Counted from the first letter of the stretch, positions 9,036-18,805 are shown. The stretch: 64,000 nucleotides of DNA from Bacteroidota bacterium (GCA_020161355.1 JAIUOF010000002.1:434001-498000); one strand, 5' to 3'. Translations and numbers: made by a program. The notes: generated by a model from the letters alone, not told the origin.

Positions 9036-9168
9036 ACCCGAATGGCATAAGATTGGCTATTAAAAAGTAAACAGAATAAAATACAGGGTAAAACCTGAAA
9101 AGATATTTTATGGTTAATTATGGGATAGCTTGTAAATAGGCAAACGGTTGTTTGTCTATTTCTTTTTT
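9036..9168 (+). ncRNA. Candidate intergenic small RNA, about 130 nt
   Basis: The stretch is bounded by a Bacteroidota-type promoter (9002-9030) and a strong plus-strand terminator (9134-9168). Both flanking genes, pheT and the FAD/Fe-S oxidoreductase, run on the minus strand, so neither signal belongs to a neighbouring gene. The interior has a small hairpin (about 9083-9096, CAGG/CCTG arms) and one nine-codon ORF (9110-9139) whose stop falls in the terminator stem. It does not look like 6S, SRP or RNase P RNA. Its 3' end points into the 3' end of the oxidoreductase gene. No known RNA family is recognised; existence is inferred from signals only. Confidence 0.45.
9134..9168 (+). terminator. 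Plus-strand intrinsic terminator
   Basis: A 12-bp stem (9134-9145 with 9150-9161) with a GGTT loop is followed by a C and six T. One pair is G-U on the plus strand and would be A-C on the minus strand, and the minus strand lacks a U-tract, so the signal is oriented rightward. Confidence 0.75.
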
Positions 9169-9180
9169 AGGCTGAATCCA

Positions 9181-12000
9181 TCAGGTAGTTGAATCAATCA
9201 AATATAAGATAGATTCATAATCTTTCCCGGTTGCTTCTGACATATTTATCTCACATGTTATGGTAGAGCTATAATGGAAATCTGCTGAAATATTCTTTAC
9301 CTCACTGGCCTCGGTTTTTGTGGCTGAGCGGGTCAATTCTGGAACCAGAAAACCCCTATCCCCTGCCATACCGCAACACCCTGCATTAAGCGGAACAGTG
9401 ACTTTTTCAGCAAAATGATTGGCGATGTCCATAAACTTTGATTCAGTTTTAAGTTTTTGTAATGAACAAACCGGATGCAGCACAACTTCGCCCTTTTTTT
9501 GGACAGGATTTAAAACCGGCAATACATATTGATGTATAAACTCCACAGAATCAAGAACTTTAAGGTTTTTGAATCTTTCCTTGTTTTCAAGACTCAAAAC
9601 CGGGTAAATATTTTTCAGTGTGTATTGACAAGAGGTGACATCTATAACAATTGGGTATTTACCATTTTCTGAAGAACACCACATTTTTTCGAATGTGCTG
9701 TTGGCAGTATAATCATAGGCATTTTTAAATCCTTTAGATGAGAAAATCTGACTGCAACATGCATCTTCAATACCTTCCAGAACCTTTATGGAAATATTTG
9801 ATTTTTCACAGATACTGTAAAAAGTCTCTAGAATATTTTTGGGCTGGTTTTTATAGGTCCCCATCATTCTGGAAATACAGGAAGGAAAATAAACAATCTT
9901 AAAGTCCGAGTCAGCACCCCGGGTATTGTACAGGTTAATTTTGGGAGGAGTATTTATCTTATTTGACCAAACAGGTATATTTTTTGAAAATTTATGGAAA
10001 GATGCTGAAAGATTTTTGGCAAAATTTTCACCCAAAACAGAATTGAAAAAATGAACCATTTTCACACCTGATCTGACCAAACGAAGCACAACCCCAAAAT
10101 TTTGGGCAGCTTGATCAGCAAGAAAATTTTCAAATTTTGAATGAGCGTTTACTCTAAGTTTTTTGACGAGGTCACCTGTATTAATCTCCACTGGGCAATT
10201 TACGGCACAGAGGCCATCAACGGCACAAGTATCAAGGCCGACATAATCAAATTGGCCTGCGAGTAATTGAAATTCTTTAAGCTTTTTTTGTGATTTAAGA
10301 TTTTCTAAAACCCTCCGGATCACAATTCTTCTGCGTGGAGATGCGGTAAGGTCTTTGGAAGGGCATGAAGGTTCACAGAATCCACATTCAATACATCGAT
10401 CTACTTCAGCCTCCACGGTGGGCATTTGTTTCAGGTGTTTGATGTGTGCTTCTGAATCCTGATTTATGATTACGCCGGGATTTAATAAATTAAGTGGATC
10501 AACAACCGCTTTTAACCGCTTCATTATTTGAAAAGCCTCAGTTCCCCATTCGGTTTCGACAAAAGGAGCCATGTTCCTACCTGTTCCATGCTCGGCTTTA
10601 AGGCTTCCGTTATATTTTTTCACCACCAGATCAACTACCTCTCTCAGGAAGTTATCATAGCGATGAATTTCAGAGGAAGTGTTTAAAGTTTGGGTAACCA
10701 CAAAGTGAATATTGCCGTCTTTGGCATGACCAAAAATTATGGCATCATGATAATTGTATTTTTTAAAAAGAGATTGAATGTCAATAATAGCATCTCCCAA
10801 AACTGAAATTGGAAAAGCAATATCTTCCAGAATAACAGTGGTACCACTGGCCCGCACTGCTCCAACGGCAGGAAAAAGACCTTTCCTTACTTTCCAATAA
10901 AAAGCCTGCTTTATAGGATCGAGCGTAAAGTCAGGAGCTTGTATCAAACCTAAATCTGGAATAATTTTCTCAAAATCTCCAACAATTTTGGTGAGTTGTT
11001 CCAGAGAATTTTCCTGAAATTCGACCAGCAGAGCAGCGGCAGTATCTGGTAAAGTTTTAACGATTTCGGGCATGCCATTAAGGTCCTGGACTGCCCGTAA
11101 GGAGGCTCGGTCCATTAGCTCAACCATCAGAGCCCCGCAATCGCGAAGCGGAATTATTGCCTGACAGGCAGTATAAATGTCATTAAAATATAATAGCCCG
11201 GTTGATTTATAAGGATAATCAGGCACAGTTTGCATTACTGCCTCTGAAATGAAACCCAGCGTACCTTCACCACCTACCAACAAATGAGCAAAAATATCCA
11301 GTGGGTGTTCGAAGTCAATAAAGCTATTTAATGAATATCCAACGGTATTTTTGGATTTATACTTGGCTCTGATTTTTTGTTTCAATTCAGAATTTCCTAA
11401 AATCTGATTCCTGATTTCATTGATTGTCTTGAACAATTCAGCACTTTCAAATTCAAATTTCCGGTAATCTTCCTTATTTTCCGTTGTGTAGATTTTGCCA
11501 TCGGGCAAAATAAATCGAATATGCTCAATGGTATGGTAGCTGTTTTGACCCACGCCACAACACATCCCCGAGGCATTGTTTGAAATGATACCTCCCATCA
11601 TAGCGGCATTGATGCTTGAGGGATCGGGGCCAATTTTTTTATTATATTTTTTCAGATGCAAATTGGTCATCAAACCAGTAATCCCGGGTTGCACTCTCAC
11701 GAGATTTGCTTCCTTTTCGACAGATATTTTCTTCCAGAACCTTCCTATTTCAACCAAAATACCATCAGTAATTGATTGACCTGAAAGGCTGGTACCTCCT
11801 GCTCTGAATACTAAAGGAATCTTGTGATTTTGGGAAAAGCTAAACAATTCCTGAATCTCTTTTTCTGAATTTGGATGAACGACGGCTTCAGGTACCAAAT
11901 AATAAAACCCGGCATCAGAGGCGAAAGAAACCCTGTCAATATAGGAATCTCGAACCCTCTCAGGCTCTATGATTTTTTTTAGATTTTCACTGATTTCCAT
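9181..12000 (-). CDS. FAD-binding and Fe-S oxidoreductase (D-lactate / D-2-hydroxyacid dehydrogenase type)
   Basis: 939 residues, a fusion of a GlcD-like flavoprotein and a GlcF-like Fe-S protein. The N-terminal half has the PCMH FAD domain (FRAGGTSLSGQS, near 65; GGEGTLGFISEAV, near 240) and the FAD-oxidase C domain (GHAKDGNIHFVV; KAEHGTGRNMAPF). Two ferredoxin-type clusters follow (CIECGFCEPSCP and CAVDGLCAVNCPV, about 540-610), then CCG domains (ACCSQIF; GCCGMAGDRGF). Such enzymes oxidise D-lactate or a related 2-hydroxyacid and pass electrons to the respiratory chain at the inner membrane. The exact substrate cannot be read from sequence. Its start overlaps the end of the SDR gene by 14 bp, indicating coupling. 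Confidence 0.9.
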   Translation of the reverse strand: MEISENLKKIIEPERVRDSYIDRVSFASDAGFYYLVPEAVVHPNSEKEIQELFSFSQNHKIPLVFRAGGTSLSGQSITDGILVEIGRFWKKISVEKEANLVRVQPGITGLMTNLHLKKYNKKIGPDPSSINAAMMGGIISNNASGMCCGVGQNSYHTIEHIRFILPDGKIYTTENKEDYRKFEFESAELFKTINEIRNQILGNSELKQKIRAKYKSKNTVGYSLNSFIDFEHPLDIFAHLLVGGEGTLGFISEAVMQTVPDYPYKSTGLLYFNDIYTACQAIIPLRDCGALMVELMDRASLRAVQDLNGMPEIVKTLPDTAAALLVEFQENSLEQLTKIVGDFEKIIPDLGLIQAPDFTLDPIKQAFYWKVRKGLFPAVGAVRASGTTVILEDIAFPISVLGDAIIDIQSLFKKYNYHDAIIFGHAKDGNIHFVVTQTLNTSSEIHRYDNFLREVVDLVVKKYNGSLKAEHGTGRNMAPFVETEWGTEAFQIMKRLKAVVDPLNLLNPGVIINQDSEAHIKHLKQMPTVEAEVDRCIECGFCEPSCPSKDLTASPRRRIVIRRVLENLKSQKKLKEFQLLAGQFDYVGLDTCAVDGLCAVNCPVEINTGDLVKKLRVNAHSKFENFLADQAAQNFGVVLRLVRSGVKMVHFFNSVLGENFAKNLSASFHKFSKNIPVWSNKINTPPKINLYNTRGADSDFKIVYFPSCISRMMGTYKNQPKNILETFYSICEKSNISIKVLEGIEDACCSQIFSSKGFKNAYDYTANSTFEKMWCSSENGKYPIVIDVTSCQYTLKNIYPVLSLENKERFKNLKVLDSVEFIHQYVLPVLNPVQKKGEVVLHPVCSLQKLKTESKFMDIANHFAEKVTVPLNAGCCGMAGDRGFLVPELTRSATKTEASEVKNISADFHYSSTITCEINMSEATGKDYESILYLIDSTT

Positions 12001-12742
12001 TTCGGTAGATAGTGGTGGCAGATGCCTGAGCGGCAGCCAGAATGGTCATATCAGCAATTGTAACATTAGCCGGAGCAGTAACACAATATTGTATGGCATC
12101 AGCTATATTTTCTGCCAAAAGAGGATCAAAGCCTTCGTAAACTTTTGCTGCCCTTTGCTCATCTCCCTTAAACCTTACGAGTGAAAACTCAGTTTCAACT
12201 GCTCCCGGAGCTATATTAGTGACTTTTATACCATGTTTAGTCAAATCAAGTCTCATGCCTTCACTGATGGCCTCCACGCTTTTTTTGGTTGCACAATATA
12301 CTGCTCCATTTTCATAGGTCATTTTCCCTGCTACAGAACTTATATTGACCACATGCCCTTTTTTGCGGCTTACCATTCCAGGAAGTACTAATTTTGAAAC
12401 ATTCAAGAGCCCAGTGACATTGCTACCAAGCATGTTATTCCAGTCTTCCAGGCTCCCTTCATGAATGGGCCCCAAACCGTGGGCATTCCCGGCATTGTTT
12501 ATTAAAACTTCTATATTTTTCCATTCGGAAGGAATGGATTCATAGGCAGCTTCAACCGCTTGAAAGTCACTTACATCAAAGGTGAGAATGATGGATGCAC
12601 AATTTAATTTTTCAGAAAGTTCTTTTAGTTTTTCTTTTCTCCTGCCACAAAGAATGAGGTCATACCCCGATTCCGATAACTTTTGAGCAGTAGCATAGCC
12701 AATTCCTGACGAGGCACCTGTAATGAGTGCAATTTTATTCAT
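11987..12742 (-). CDS. Short-chain dehydrogenase/reductase (YdfG-like)
   Basis: 251 residues, classical SDR: nucleotide-binding ITGASSGIGYATAQ at the N-terminus, NNAGNAHG (about 85), the catalytic Ser in VVNISSVAGKM and the YCATK motif with catalytic Tyr and Lys (about 150). The family includes serine/3-hydroxyacid dehydrogenases such as YdfG, which use NADP. It overlaps porD upstream by 4 bp (ATGA) and the FAD oxidoreductase downstream by 14 bp. The substrate is uncertain. Sharing an operon with a hydroxyacid oxidoreductase is compatible with hydroxyacid metabolism but does not prove it. Confidence 0.9.
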   Translation of the reverse strand: MNKIALITGASSGIGYATAQKLSESGYDLILCGRRKEKLKELSEKLNCASIILTFDVSDFQAVEAAYESIPSEWKNIEVLINNAGNAHGLGPIHEGSLEDWNNMLGSNVTGLLNVSKLVLPGMVSRKKGHVVNISSVAGKMTYENGAVYCATKKSVEAISEGMRLDLTKHGIKVTNIAPGAVETEFSLVRFKGDEQRAAKVYEGFDPLLAENIADAIQYCVTAPANVTIADMTILAAAQASATTIYRNGNQ

Positions 12743-13650
12743 TTTAATATTTTTCGATAAAGTTCGGTTCTATTGGGGTCTAAATTACTAATCAGTGAAA
12801 ACATTTCCTGCTTTTCGGCTTTTGGGCTTTCAGAGAAAATTTTTATCAATTCTTCAAATTTCGCATCAAAAAAAGCATTGACCATCAAAGCGTTGGGTCT
12901 AAGGGCTGCCGTTGATTTTACTGTCTGTAAGTAATCAGTTATTATTTTTCTGGCTTTTACAGGATTGGCCGAAAAGTCATCCAATGCCATCCTGTGGTAT
13001 TCATAAAATCCTTCTCTGAAAGCATTAAATTGCTGGTCCCTAAGATTTTCCACTATCCAGTTTCGATTTCTGGTTTCTTTATTGCCCATTGTCCAGGCTC
13101 CTCCTATGGCATTTCCTGCCAAAACAGCCAGGTTATAGGCCCTTTCCAAATATGGCCCACCGCCAAATTTTGAAAATGAATCATAATCTACTGCAAGAGC
13201 CACCAGAGAGTAGTAAGCCAACAAGGCGGTGAGATTATTGCTGTAGCTTTGTTCATTAAAAAGCATTGTACGGTCTTCAGGTGCAAACGAAATGTCAATA
13301 TTTCGGTCAATGTACTGAAATATAACCGACTCATACGTAGTACCATAGACAGGCCTGATTACCTGAAGCTGAGCATTTCCTGAAAAACTATACTGCCCGT
13401 TTGATTTTAACAGATTGATATTGAGGTTACACTTAATTTTTTCTTTTTCCGAAAAAATATCAGTAGTCCACCGTTGCGTATTTAAAAAAGACCTGATGGC
13501 AGTCTCCATTTCAACAAATATTTGCCTGTCTCCGGCGGTGCTGATACTTAACTGACCTGAGTTGAGTGTAACTGTCCAATTGATTTCCTGGGCTAAAAGG
13601 CTTTGGCTTATGAAAAGCATACCCCAACTCAAAATTATTTTTTTCAACAT
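12739..13650 (-). CDS. porD: Type IX secretion system protein PorD (DUF4835)
   Basis: 303 residues with a signal peptide ending near residue 20 (SLLAQ). The mature protein begins EINWTVTLN and contains the family-typical YSFSGNAQLQVIRPVYG and FNEQSYSNNLTALLAYYS, characteristic of the Bacteroidota-only DUF4835 family. It is annotated as PorD because of its link to type IX secretion and gliding. It directly follows coaBC (24 bp), a pairing I recall as conserved in the phylum, and overlaps the SDR gene by 4 bp. Its exact role in secretion is not established. Confidence 0.85.
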   Translation of the reverse strand: MLKKIILSWGMLFISQSLLAQEINWTVTLNSGQLSISTAGDRQIFVEMETAIRSFLNTQRWTTDIFSEKEKIKCNLNINLLKSNGQYSFSGNAQLQVIRPVYGTTYESVIFQYIDRNIDISFAPEDRTMLFNEQSYSNNLTALLAYYSLVALAVDYDSFSKFGGGPYLERAYNLAVLAGNAIGGAWTMGNKETRNRNWIVENLRDQQFNAFREGFYEYHRMALDDFSANPVKARKIITDYLQTVKSTAALRPNALMVNAFFDAKFEELIKIFSESPKAEKQEMFSLISNLDPNRTELYRKILK

Positions 13651-13674
13651 TTGTCTGATTCAAAATTTAAAAAA

Positions 13675-14877
13675 TTAACCCAATAAAAACCCGTAAACTG
13701 CTTCAATTATATCAGCTGCCACTTCAGATTTTGACTTCAATTCGAATTCCTTTTTATTGTTTTTTCTGTCAAAAATCGTGATTTTATTGGTATCATAACG
13801 AAAACCCGCCCCTTTATCTTGTAGTGAATTAAGTATTATCAAATCAAAATTCTTTCTTTCGAGTTTGCTTTTCGCATTAAACTCTTCATCATTAGTTTCT
13901 AAGGCAAAACCCACATGAATCTGCTTATCTGTTTTAACTTTTCCAAGAATGGCAGCAATGTCTTCCGTTTTTTCCAGTTCCAATGCCAGCTCAGAATCTT
14001 TCTTCTTAATTTTTATCCGGGAAATTTCTTTTGGCCTATAATCTGCTACTGCTGCTGAAAAAACCACTATATCAGCTTTTTCATGATAATCTTGCATGGC
14101 TTTAAGCATTTCAGAGGCTGACCTGACGTCAATCATATTCACTCCGGAAACCCCAACCAATGCGGTGGGACCGCTTACCAAATTCACCTCGGCACCTTCT
14201 GCCTCAAACTTCCTGGCGATTTCATATCCCATTTTACCTGAAGAATGATTGCTGATGTATCGCACCGGATCAATGTCTTCCTGCGTTGGGCCTGCAGATA
14301 TCAGTACTTTTTTACCAGAAAATCTATTTTTTTTCTTGAAAAATGTTTTGACCTTTTCCAGTATCTCGTCCGGCTCAGCCATTCTTCCTTTACCCTCTAA
14401 ACCACTTGCCAGTTCTCCGGTTGACGGCTCTATTATTTCATTCCTGTTTTTTTGTAAAATATTGATATTATTTTGGGTAGAAGAATGCAACCACATATCA
14501 AGATCCATCGCAGGGGCTACCATCACATGTGTTCTTGCCGACAAATAAGTGGCCAACAGAAGGTTATCGCACAAACCCGTTGCCATTTTTGCGATGGTAT
14601 TGGCAGATGCCGGAGCTATTATCATTAGGTCGGCCCAAAGAGCCAGATCAACGTGACTATTCCAAACGCTGGAATTACCTTTTTCAAAGTCGGTAAGAGC
14701 CTCGTTTTTAGACAAAGTGGCCAGCGTCAAAGGCGAAATAAACTGATGAGCTGCGGGCGTCATAACCACTTTAACATTGGCTTTTTCTTTAATAAAAAGT
14801 CTGATCAGCCATGCGGATTTATACGCTGCAATGCTTCCTGTAACTCCAATAAGGATATTTTTATTTTCGAGTGACAT
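13675..14877 (-). CDS. coaBC: Bifunctional phosphopantothenoylcysteine decarboxylase / phosphopantothenate-cysteine ligase
   Basis: 400 residues, two domains. CoaC (about 5-180) has the flavin-binding GVTGSIAAYKSA and the catalytic His75 (SHVDL). CoaB (about 190-400) has ISAGPTQEDIDPVRYISN and the RPKEISRIKIKKK region. Together they make 4'-phosphopantetheine from phosphopantothenate and cysteine in CoA synthesis. At the positions equivalent to Asn125 and Cys158 of the E. coli enzyme this protein has Asp125 (PAMD) and Ser158 (LASG). I recall the same pattern in other Bacteroidota. First gene of the coaBC-porD-SDR-oxidoreductase run. Confidence 0.95.
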   Translation of the reverse strand: MSLENKNILIGVTGSIAAYKSAWLIRLFIKEKANVKVVMTPAAHQFISPLTLATLSKNEALTDFEKGNSSVWNSHVDLALWADLMIIAPASANTIAKMATGLCDNLLLATYLSARTHVMVAPAMDLDMWLHSSTQNNINILQKNRNEIIEPSTGELASGLEGKGRMAEPDEILEKVKTFFKKKNRFSGKKVLISAGPTQEDIDPVRYISNHSSGKMGYEIARKFEAEGAEVNLVSGPTALVGVSGVNMIDVRSASEMLKAMQDYHEKADIVVFSAAVADYRPKEISRIKIKKKDSELALELEKTEDIAAILGKVKTDKQIHVGFALETNDEEFNAKSKLERKNFDLIILNSLQDKGAGFRYDTNKITIFDRKNNKKEFELKSKSEVAADIIEAVYGFLLG

Positions 14878-15006
14878 CCACTTTTAATTGATTTGTAAAA
14901 CTAAGTGATATAGCTAAAATATTCAATTTTTTGGGAATATTTGAGTGAAATGATTCATTTAAGTCAGAATTTTCCCAAATTATAAAAAGAAAGGAGCCGG
15001 AAACCG

Positions 15007-15014
15007 TAAATTTG
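15007..15014 (+). promoter_or_regulatory. Candidate -7 box for cca
   Basis: TAAATTTG, 9 bases before the ATG at 15024. With a start site 5-8 bases downstream the mRNA would have little or no leader. It also argues against the TTG start at 15012, which falls inside the box. Confidence 0.45.
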
Positions 15015-15023
15015 CGGGTCTTT

Positions 15024-16469
15024 ATGAAAAATTTCAAGGAAATATTAAACGAAAATCCGATTTTCGGAATTGTGTCGGAGGCTGCTCAGCAACTCGGACT
15101 TGAAACCTATGTGATAGGAGGATATGTAAGGGATCTAATTATTGGGAGGCCTAATAAAGATATTGATTTCGTGACCGTAGGTAGTGGAATAGCCCTTGCT
15201 GAAAAATCAGCTGAAATTGCTGGAATTACCAACCACGTGAACGTTTTCAAAAATTTCGGTACTGCACAGTTTGTCTATAAAGACTTTGATGTAGAATTCG
15301 TAGGGGCCAGAAAAGAATCTTACAGGAGTGATTCAAGAAAACCTATGACCGAAAACGGTACGCTGGAAGAAGACCAGCAAAGGCGGGATTTTACCATTAA
15401 TGCCATGGGAATTTCACTTTCCGGAAGCAACTTTGGCAAATTGATTGATCCTTTTAATGGAATTGCCGACCTGGAATCCGGGCTTATAAAAACACCCCTG
15501 GAGCCAGAACGAACTTTTTCCGATGACCCCCTTCGCATGATGAGGGCAGTGCGGTTTGCTACTCAACTCAATTTTGATATCGACGGAGAAACTTTTGATG
15601 CCATAAAAGCAATGGCCGGCAGGATCGAGATCGTTTCGCAGGAAAGAATTACAGATGAACTCAACAAAATAATTTTATCTCAAAAGCCTTCCTACGGCTT
15701 CAAACTATTGCATCAATGTGGTTTGCTGGAGATCATTTTTCCTGATTTTGTAAAACTTCAGGGAGTTGAAACCCAGGATGGCAAAGGCCACAAAGATAAT
15801 TTTTACCATACCCTTCAGGTTTTAGACAATATTTCTGTCCATAGCAATGATCTTTGGGTGAGATGGGCGGCAATTTTACATGATATTGCAAAGCCGGCCA
15901 CGAAAAAATTCAGTCCAAAGGTTGGTTGGAGTTTTCATGGTCATGAAGAACTAGGGGCACGTTGGGTCAAAGGTATTTTCAGAAAAATGAAACTGCCACT
16001 TGACGAAAAAATGAGAAAAGTTACCAATCTGGTGCGTTTACATCTCAGACCTATTGCATTGGCCAAAGATGGTGTAACTGACTCTGCTGTACGAAGACTG
16101 TTGGTAGAAGCTGGCGAAGACCTGGATGACTTATTAAAGCTTTGTCGGGCCGATATTACTTCCAAAGACCCAACCAGAGTGAGGAAATACCTGAAAAACT
16201 ATGACCGCGTGGAAGAAATGCTGGTGGAAATTCAGGAAAAAGATAAACTGAGAAATTTCCAACCTGTATTGACGGGTGAAATGATTATGGAAATATTTGA
16301 TTTGCCCCCTTGCCGGGAGGTTGGCGTTCTAAAAAATGAAGTCAGAGAGGCTATTTTGGATTGCAAAATTGAAAATGAGATATTGCCTGCTTATACCTAT
16401 TTGCTAAAAGTTGCTGAAAAACTTGATTTTAAACCCGTCAAAACCCTTGAACAGATTTCAGTAAAATAA
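15024..16469 (+). CDS. cca: CCA tRNA nucleotidyltransferase with HD domain
   Basis: 481 residues from the ATG at 15024; a longer TTG start at 15012 lies inside the -7 box and is unlikely. The N-terminal class II nucleotidyltransferase domain has VIGGYVRDLIIGR and the metal-binding DIDF, followed by RRDFTINAMG and DPLRMMRAVRFA of the tRNA-binding head. The C-terminal half has an HD domain (ILHDIAKPATKK, near 290). The enzyme adds or repairs the CCA 3' end of tRNAs; HD-containing versions can have phosphatase or phosphodiesterase activity as well. It abuts the converging DUF2851 gene with no base between stop codons. Confidence 0.95.
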   Translation: MKNFKEILNENPIFGIVSEAAQQLGLETYVIGGYVRDLIIGRPNKDIDFVTVGSGIALAEKSAEIAGITNHVNVFKNFGTAQFVYKDFDVEFVGARKESYRSDSRKPMTENGTLEEDQQRRDFTINAMGISLSGSNFGKLIDPFNGIADLESGLIKTPLEPERTFSDDPLRMMRAVRFATQLNFDIDGETFDAIKAMAGRIEIVSQERITDELNKIILSQKPSYGFKLLHQCGLLEIIFPDFVKLQGVETQDGKGHKDNFYHTLQVLDNISVHSNDLWVRWAAILHDIAKPATKKFSPKVGWSFHGHEELGARWVKGIFRKMKLPLDEKMRKVTNLVRLHLRPIALAKDGVTDSAVRRLLVEAGEDLDDLLKLCRADITSKDPTRVRKYLKNYDRVEEMLVEIQEKDKLRNFQPVLTGEMIMEIFDLPPCREVGVLKNEVREAILDCKIENEILPAYTYLLKVAEKLDFKPVKTLEQISVK

Positions 16470-17750
16470 TTAAGTTTTTCTTTTCAAAATTTCGGTGCCA
16501 ACACTGCAGGAAAGGCATTTTTTAGGCTGACATTTAAACTGATATTGCTGAATAAGGGCCTGTGAATCAAAGGCACCATTGACTTTAATTCCCAGATCTT
16601 GAAATTTCCGGATAATAAAATTATTTTCTGCTGGAAGCTCGGTAAGTAGGTTTAAAGCTTTTTCAAAATATGCGTATTGATTTTTTTGACCTGCATTTAA
16701 AGCCAGTAACTGACACACCGTGTTGATAATGATATTATTGACTGATGTTTCTCCAATATTTTTTTTCGAAAAACTTGTCATTTTCCCAAAGTCATAATGC
16801 TCTTTCCAATAATCCGACACCTCAGAGGTCATGCCTTCAAAAATGGCTTTTTTATCAGGTGAATCAACAAAAAATGTAAACAAATTTTGTTTTTTATGAA
16901 TAATCCCGGCCAACTGAGCTAATCTGATCGTAGGAAAATTTCCAGGTCTTGTTCTTAAAAACCTCCATTCCGACCTCCTGAGTTTATTTTGAATGATTTG
17001 GTATTTTTTGGCAAGAAATTGAAATTCGTCAGTGAGTTTCAGGGAATATTCATCTTCCGGAGTTTCGAGAAAACCTGCCATTCCAAACAGTAAAGCCTCC
17101 AGTTGAAAAAGATTATCGTGGTGCTTTTTAAGAATTTTGAATGGAATGGCTTTTGAAAGCCGCAAAAATGTTTCTGAATTCAGTTTAAAACCCAGATTTT
17201 GCAAAAATACCCTGAATGCCAACTCTTCAAAATCGTTGTTTAATTCTTCAAGCCAATCAGAAAGAACTGCAGCTTTCATTTCCAGCCGCGAGGCTAGTGA
17301 TTTTTCAAGCATGTCAAAAATGGCAATTTCCGATATTTCCTGAAAAAATGGCTCACAAGGAAACTCGCTGATATTATTTTCCAGGCTTCTGTAGTTTTTC
17401 AATGCGTTTTCAAAGGTGAGATTTTTTAATTCCAAAGCCGGAATTCCGGTACCATCTGATCTAAAAACGTCCCGGTCGTTTTCCCAGACTACATGCAAAA
17501 TCACCTTGTCATAAGCTTCGTCATTTTGATGATTGTGCTGATTCCACTCCGAAGCATTCACATGTATCTCTACACTCCCCACCCACTCTATATCATTGAT
17601 TATCAGTCTGCAATTTTCAAAATCAGGACCGGAATGGGTATTTAAAACGCCATTTTTGAGAATTATTAATGCTTTACCATCAGTAGTTTTCAAGTTGTTT
17701 TTGTGAAACTGTTGAAACCGCCAGATATATTGTAGAAATTCTTCTTGCAT
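16470..17750 (-). CDS. DUF2851 family protein
   Basis: 426 residues, matching Bacteroidota DUF2851 proteins. The N-terminus has EEFLQYIWRFQQFH, then NTHSGPDFENCRL and GSVEIHVNASEWNQH, which look like a nuclease-fold core rich in conserved Asp, Glu and His. A Cys cluster near the C-terminus (CQPKKCLSC) may bind metal. No function is established. It is a single gene, convergent with cca without spacing. Confidence 0.85.
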   Translation of the reverse strand: MQEEFLQYIWRFQQFHKNNLKTTDGKALIILKNGVLNTHSGPDFENCRLIINDIEWVGSVEIHVNASEWNQHNHQNDEAYDKVILHVVWENDRDVFRSDGTGIPALELKNLTFENALKNYRSLENNISEFPCEPFFQEISEIAIFDMLEKSLASRLEMKAAVLSDWLEELNNDFEELAFRVFLQNLGFKLNSETFLRLSKAIPFKILKKHHDNLFQLEALLFGMAGFLETPEDEYSLKLTDEFQFLAKKYQIIQNKLRRSEWRFLRTRPGNFPTIRLAQLAGIIHKKQNLFTFFVDSPDKKAIFEGMTSEVSDYWKEHYDFGKMTSFSKKNIGETSVNNIIINTVCQLLALNAGQKNQYAYFEKALNLLTELPAENNFIIRKFQDLGIKVNGAFDSQALIQQYQFKCQPKKCLSCSVGTEILKRKT

Positions 17751-17854
17751 GATTTTATTTAGTTTATAACCGAAAGTGAGATCAGTTTTTTCTAAACAAA
17801 TATGCTAAATTTTTGTCAGGATAATTTTAAAAAAAGCAATTTCTAAATTTTTTA

Positions 17855-18682
17855 TCAAAGATATTTATCCAGATAACCGGCCATCTCTTTCTGCACTATT
17901 TCAGCTTCTTCGGCCGCTTTTTTTGCAAAATCAGTACCATTGGAAGCATAAATTATGGCTCTGGAAGAATTTACCAACAATCCGCATTCGCGGTTCATTC
18001 CAAATTCTGAAACTTGCTTTAAACTTCCACCCTGGGCTCCAACACCAGGAATGAGCAGAAAATTATCAGGTACTATCTTTCTGATTTCAGCCAGAGAACT
18101 GGCTTGTGTAGCTCCCACCACGTACATAAGTTGTTCTGGCCCTCCCCATTTTTTGGACTGTTCCAGCACTTTTTCATATAAAAATTCCCCGGATTCCATT
18201 TTCATTTTTTGAAAATCTTCACTGCCGTTATTACTCGTCAAAGCCAGTAATATCACCCATTTCCCTTCAAATTCGAGAAAAGGCAACACGGAGTCAGCTC
18301 CCATGTATGGTGCCACCGTAATGGAATCAAAAGACAGGCCCGAGGACTCTTTGTCAAAAAATGCTCTTGCATACAGCCCTGAAGTATTTCCAATATCCCC
18401 TCTTTTGGCGTCGGCGATGGTAAAACAGTCTTTGGGAATGTATTCAAGGGTCTTTTTCAGGCTGATCCATCCTTTGGCACCCAAAGCCTCATAAAAAGCG
18501 ATATTGGGCTTGTAAGCTACTGTAAATGGCAAAGTGGCGTCAATTATAGCTTTATTAAATTCAAAAACCGGATCTTCGGTATCAAGTAAATGAGCAGGAA
18601 TTTTTTTCAAATCGGTATCTAAACCCACACATAAATATGATTTTTTTCTCCTGATCTGTGCAAATAAATCCTGTCTTGTCAT
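17855..18682 (-). CDS. pyrF: Orotidine 5'-phosphate decarboxylase (type 2)
   Basis: 275 residues, the longer type 2 form. The catalytic motif [10 protein letters not shown] (near 90) carries the Lys-Asp pair, and the phosphate-binding end has [11 protein letters not shown] (about 215). It converts OMP to UMP, the last step of de novo pyrimidine synthesis. Stand-alone gene with its own -7 box 16 bases upstream of the start. Confidence 0.96.
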   Translation of the reverse strand: MTRQDLFAQIRRKKSYLCVGLDTDLKKIPAHLLDTEDPVFEFNKAIIDATLPFTVAYKPNIAFYEALGAKGWISLKKTLEYIPKDCFTIADAKRGDIGNTSGLYARAFFDKESSGLSFDSITVAPYMGADSVLPFLEFEGKWVILLALTSNNGSEDFQKMKMESGEFLYEKVLEQSKKWGGPEQLMYVVGATQASSLAEIRKIVPDNFLLIPGVGAQGGSLKQVSEFGMNRECGLLVNSSRAIIYASNGTDFAKKAAEEAEIVQKEMAGYLDKYL

Positions 18683-18698
18683 TTAATATATTTTTTTG

Positions 18699-18706
18699 CA
18701 AAAATA
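18699..18706 (-). promoter_or_regulatory. Candidate -7 box for pyrF
   Basis: TATTTTTG on the minus strand, 16 bases from the pyrF ATG, giving a leader of about 10 nt. No clear -33 element. Confidence 0.4.
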
Positions 18707-18805
18707 GGCCAAATGAACAAATTATTTAGAATTTGAAGTAAAAAGAACCAACATTATCCGCCGGATAATATTTTGCTTATTCAGAATTCATCCCAAAAAA
18801 TATTT

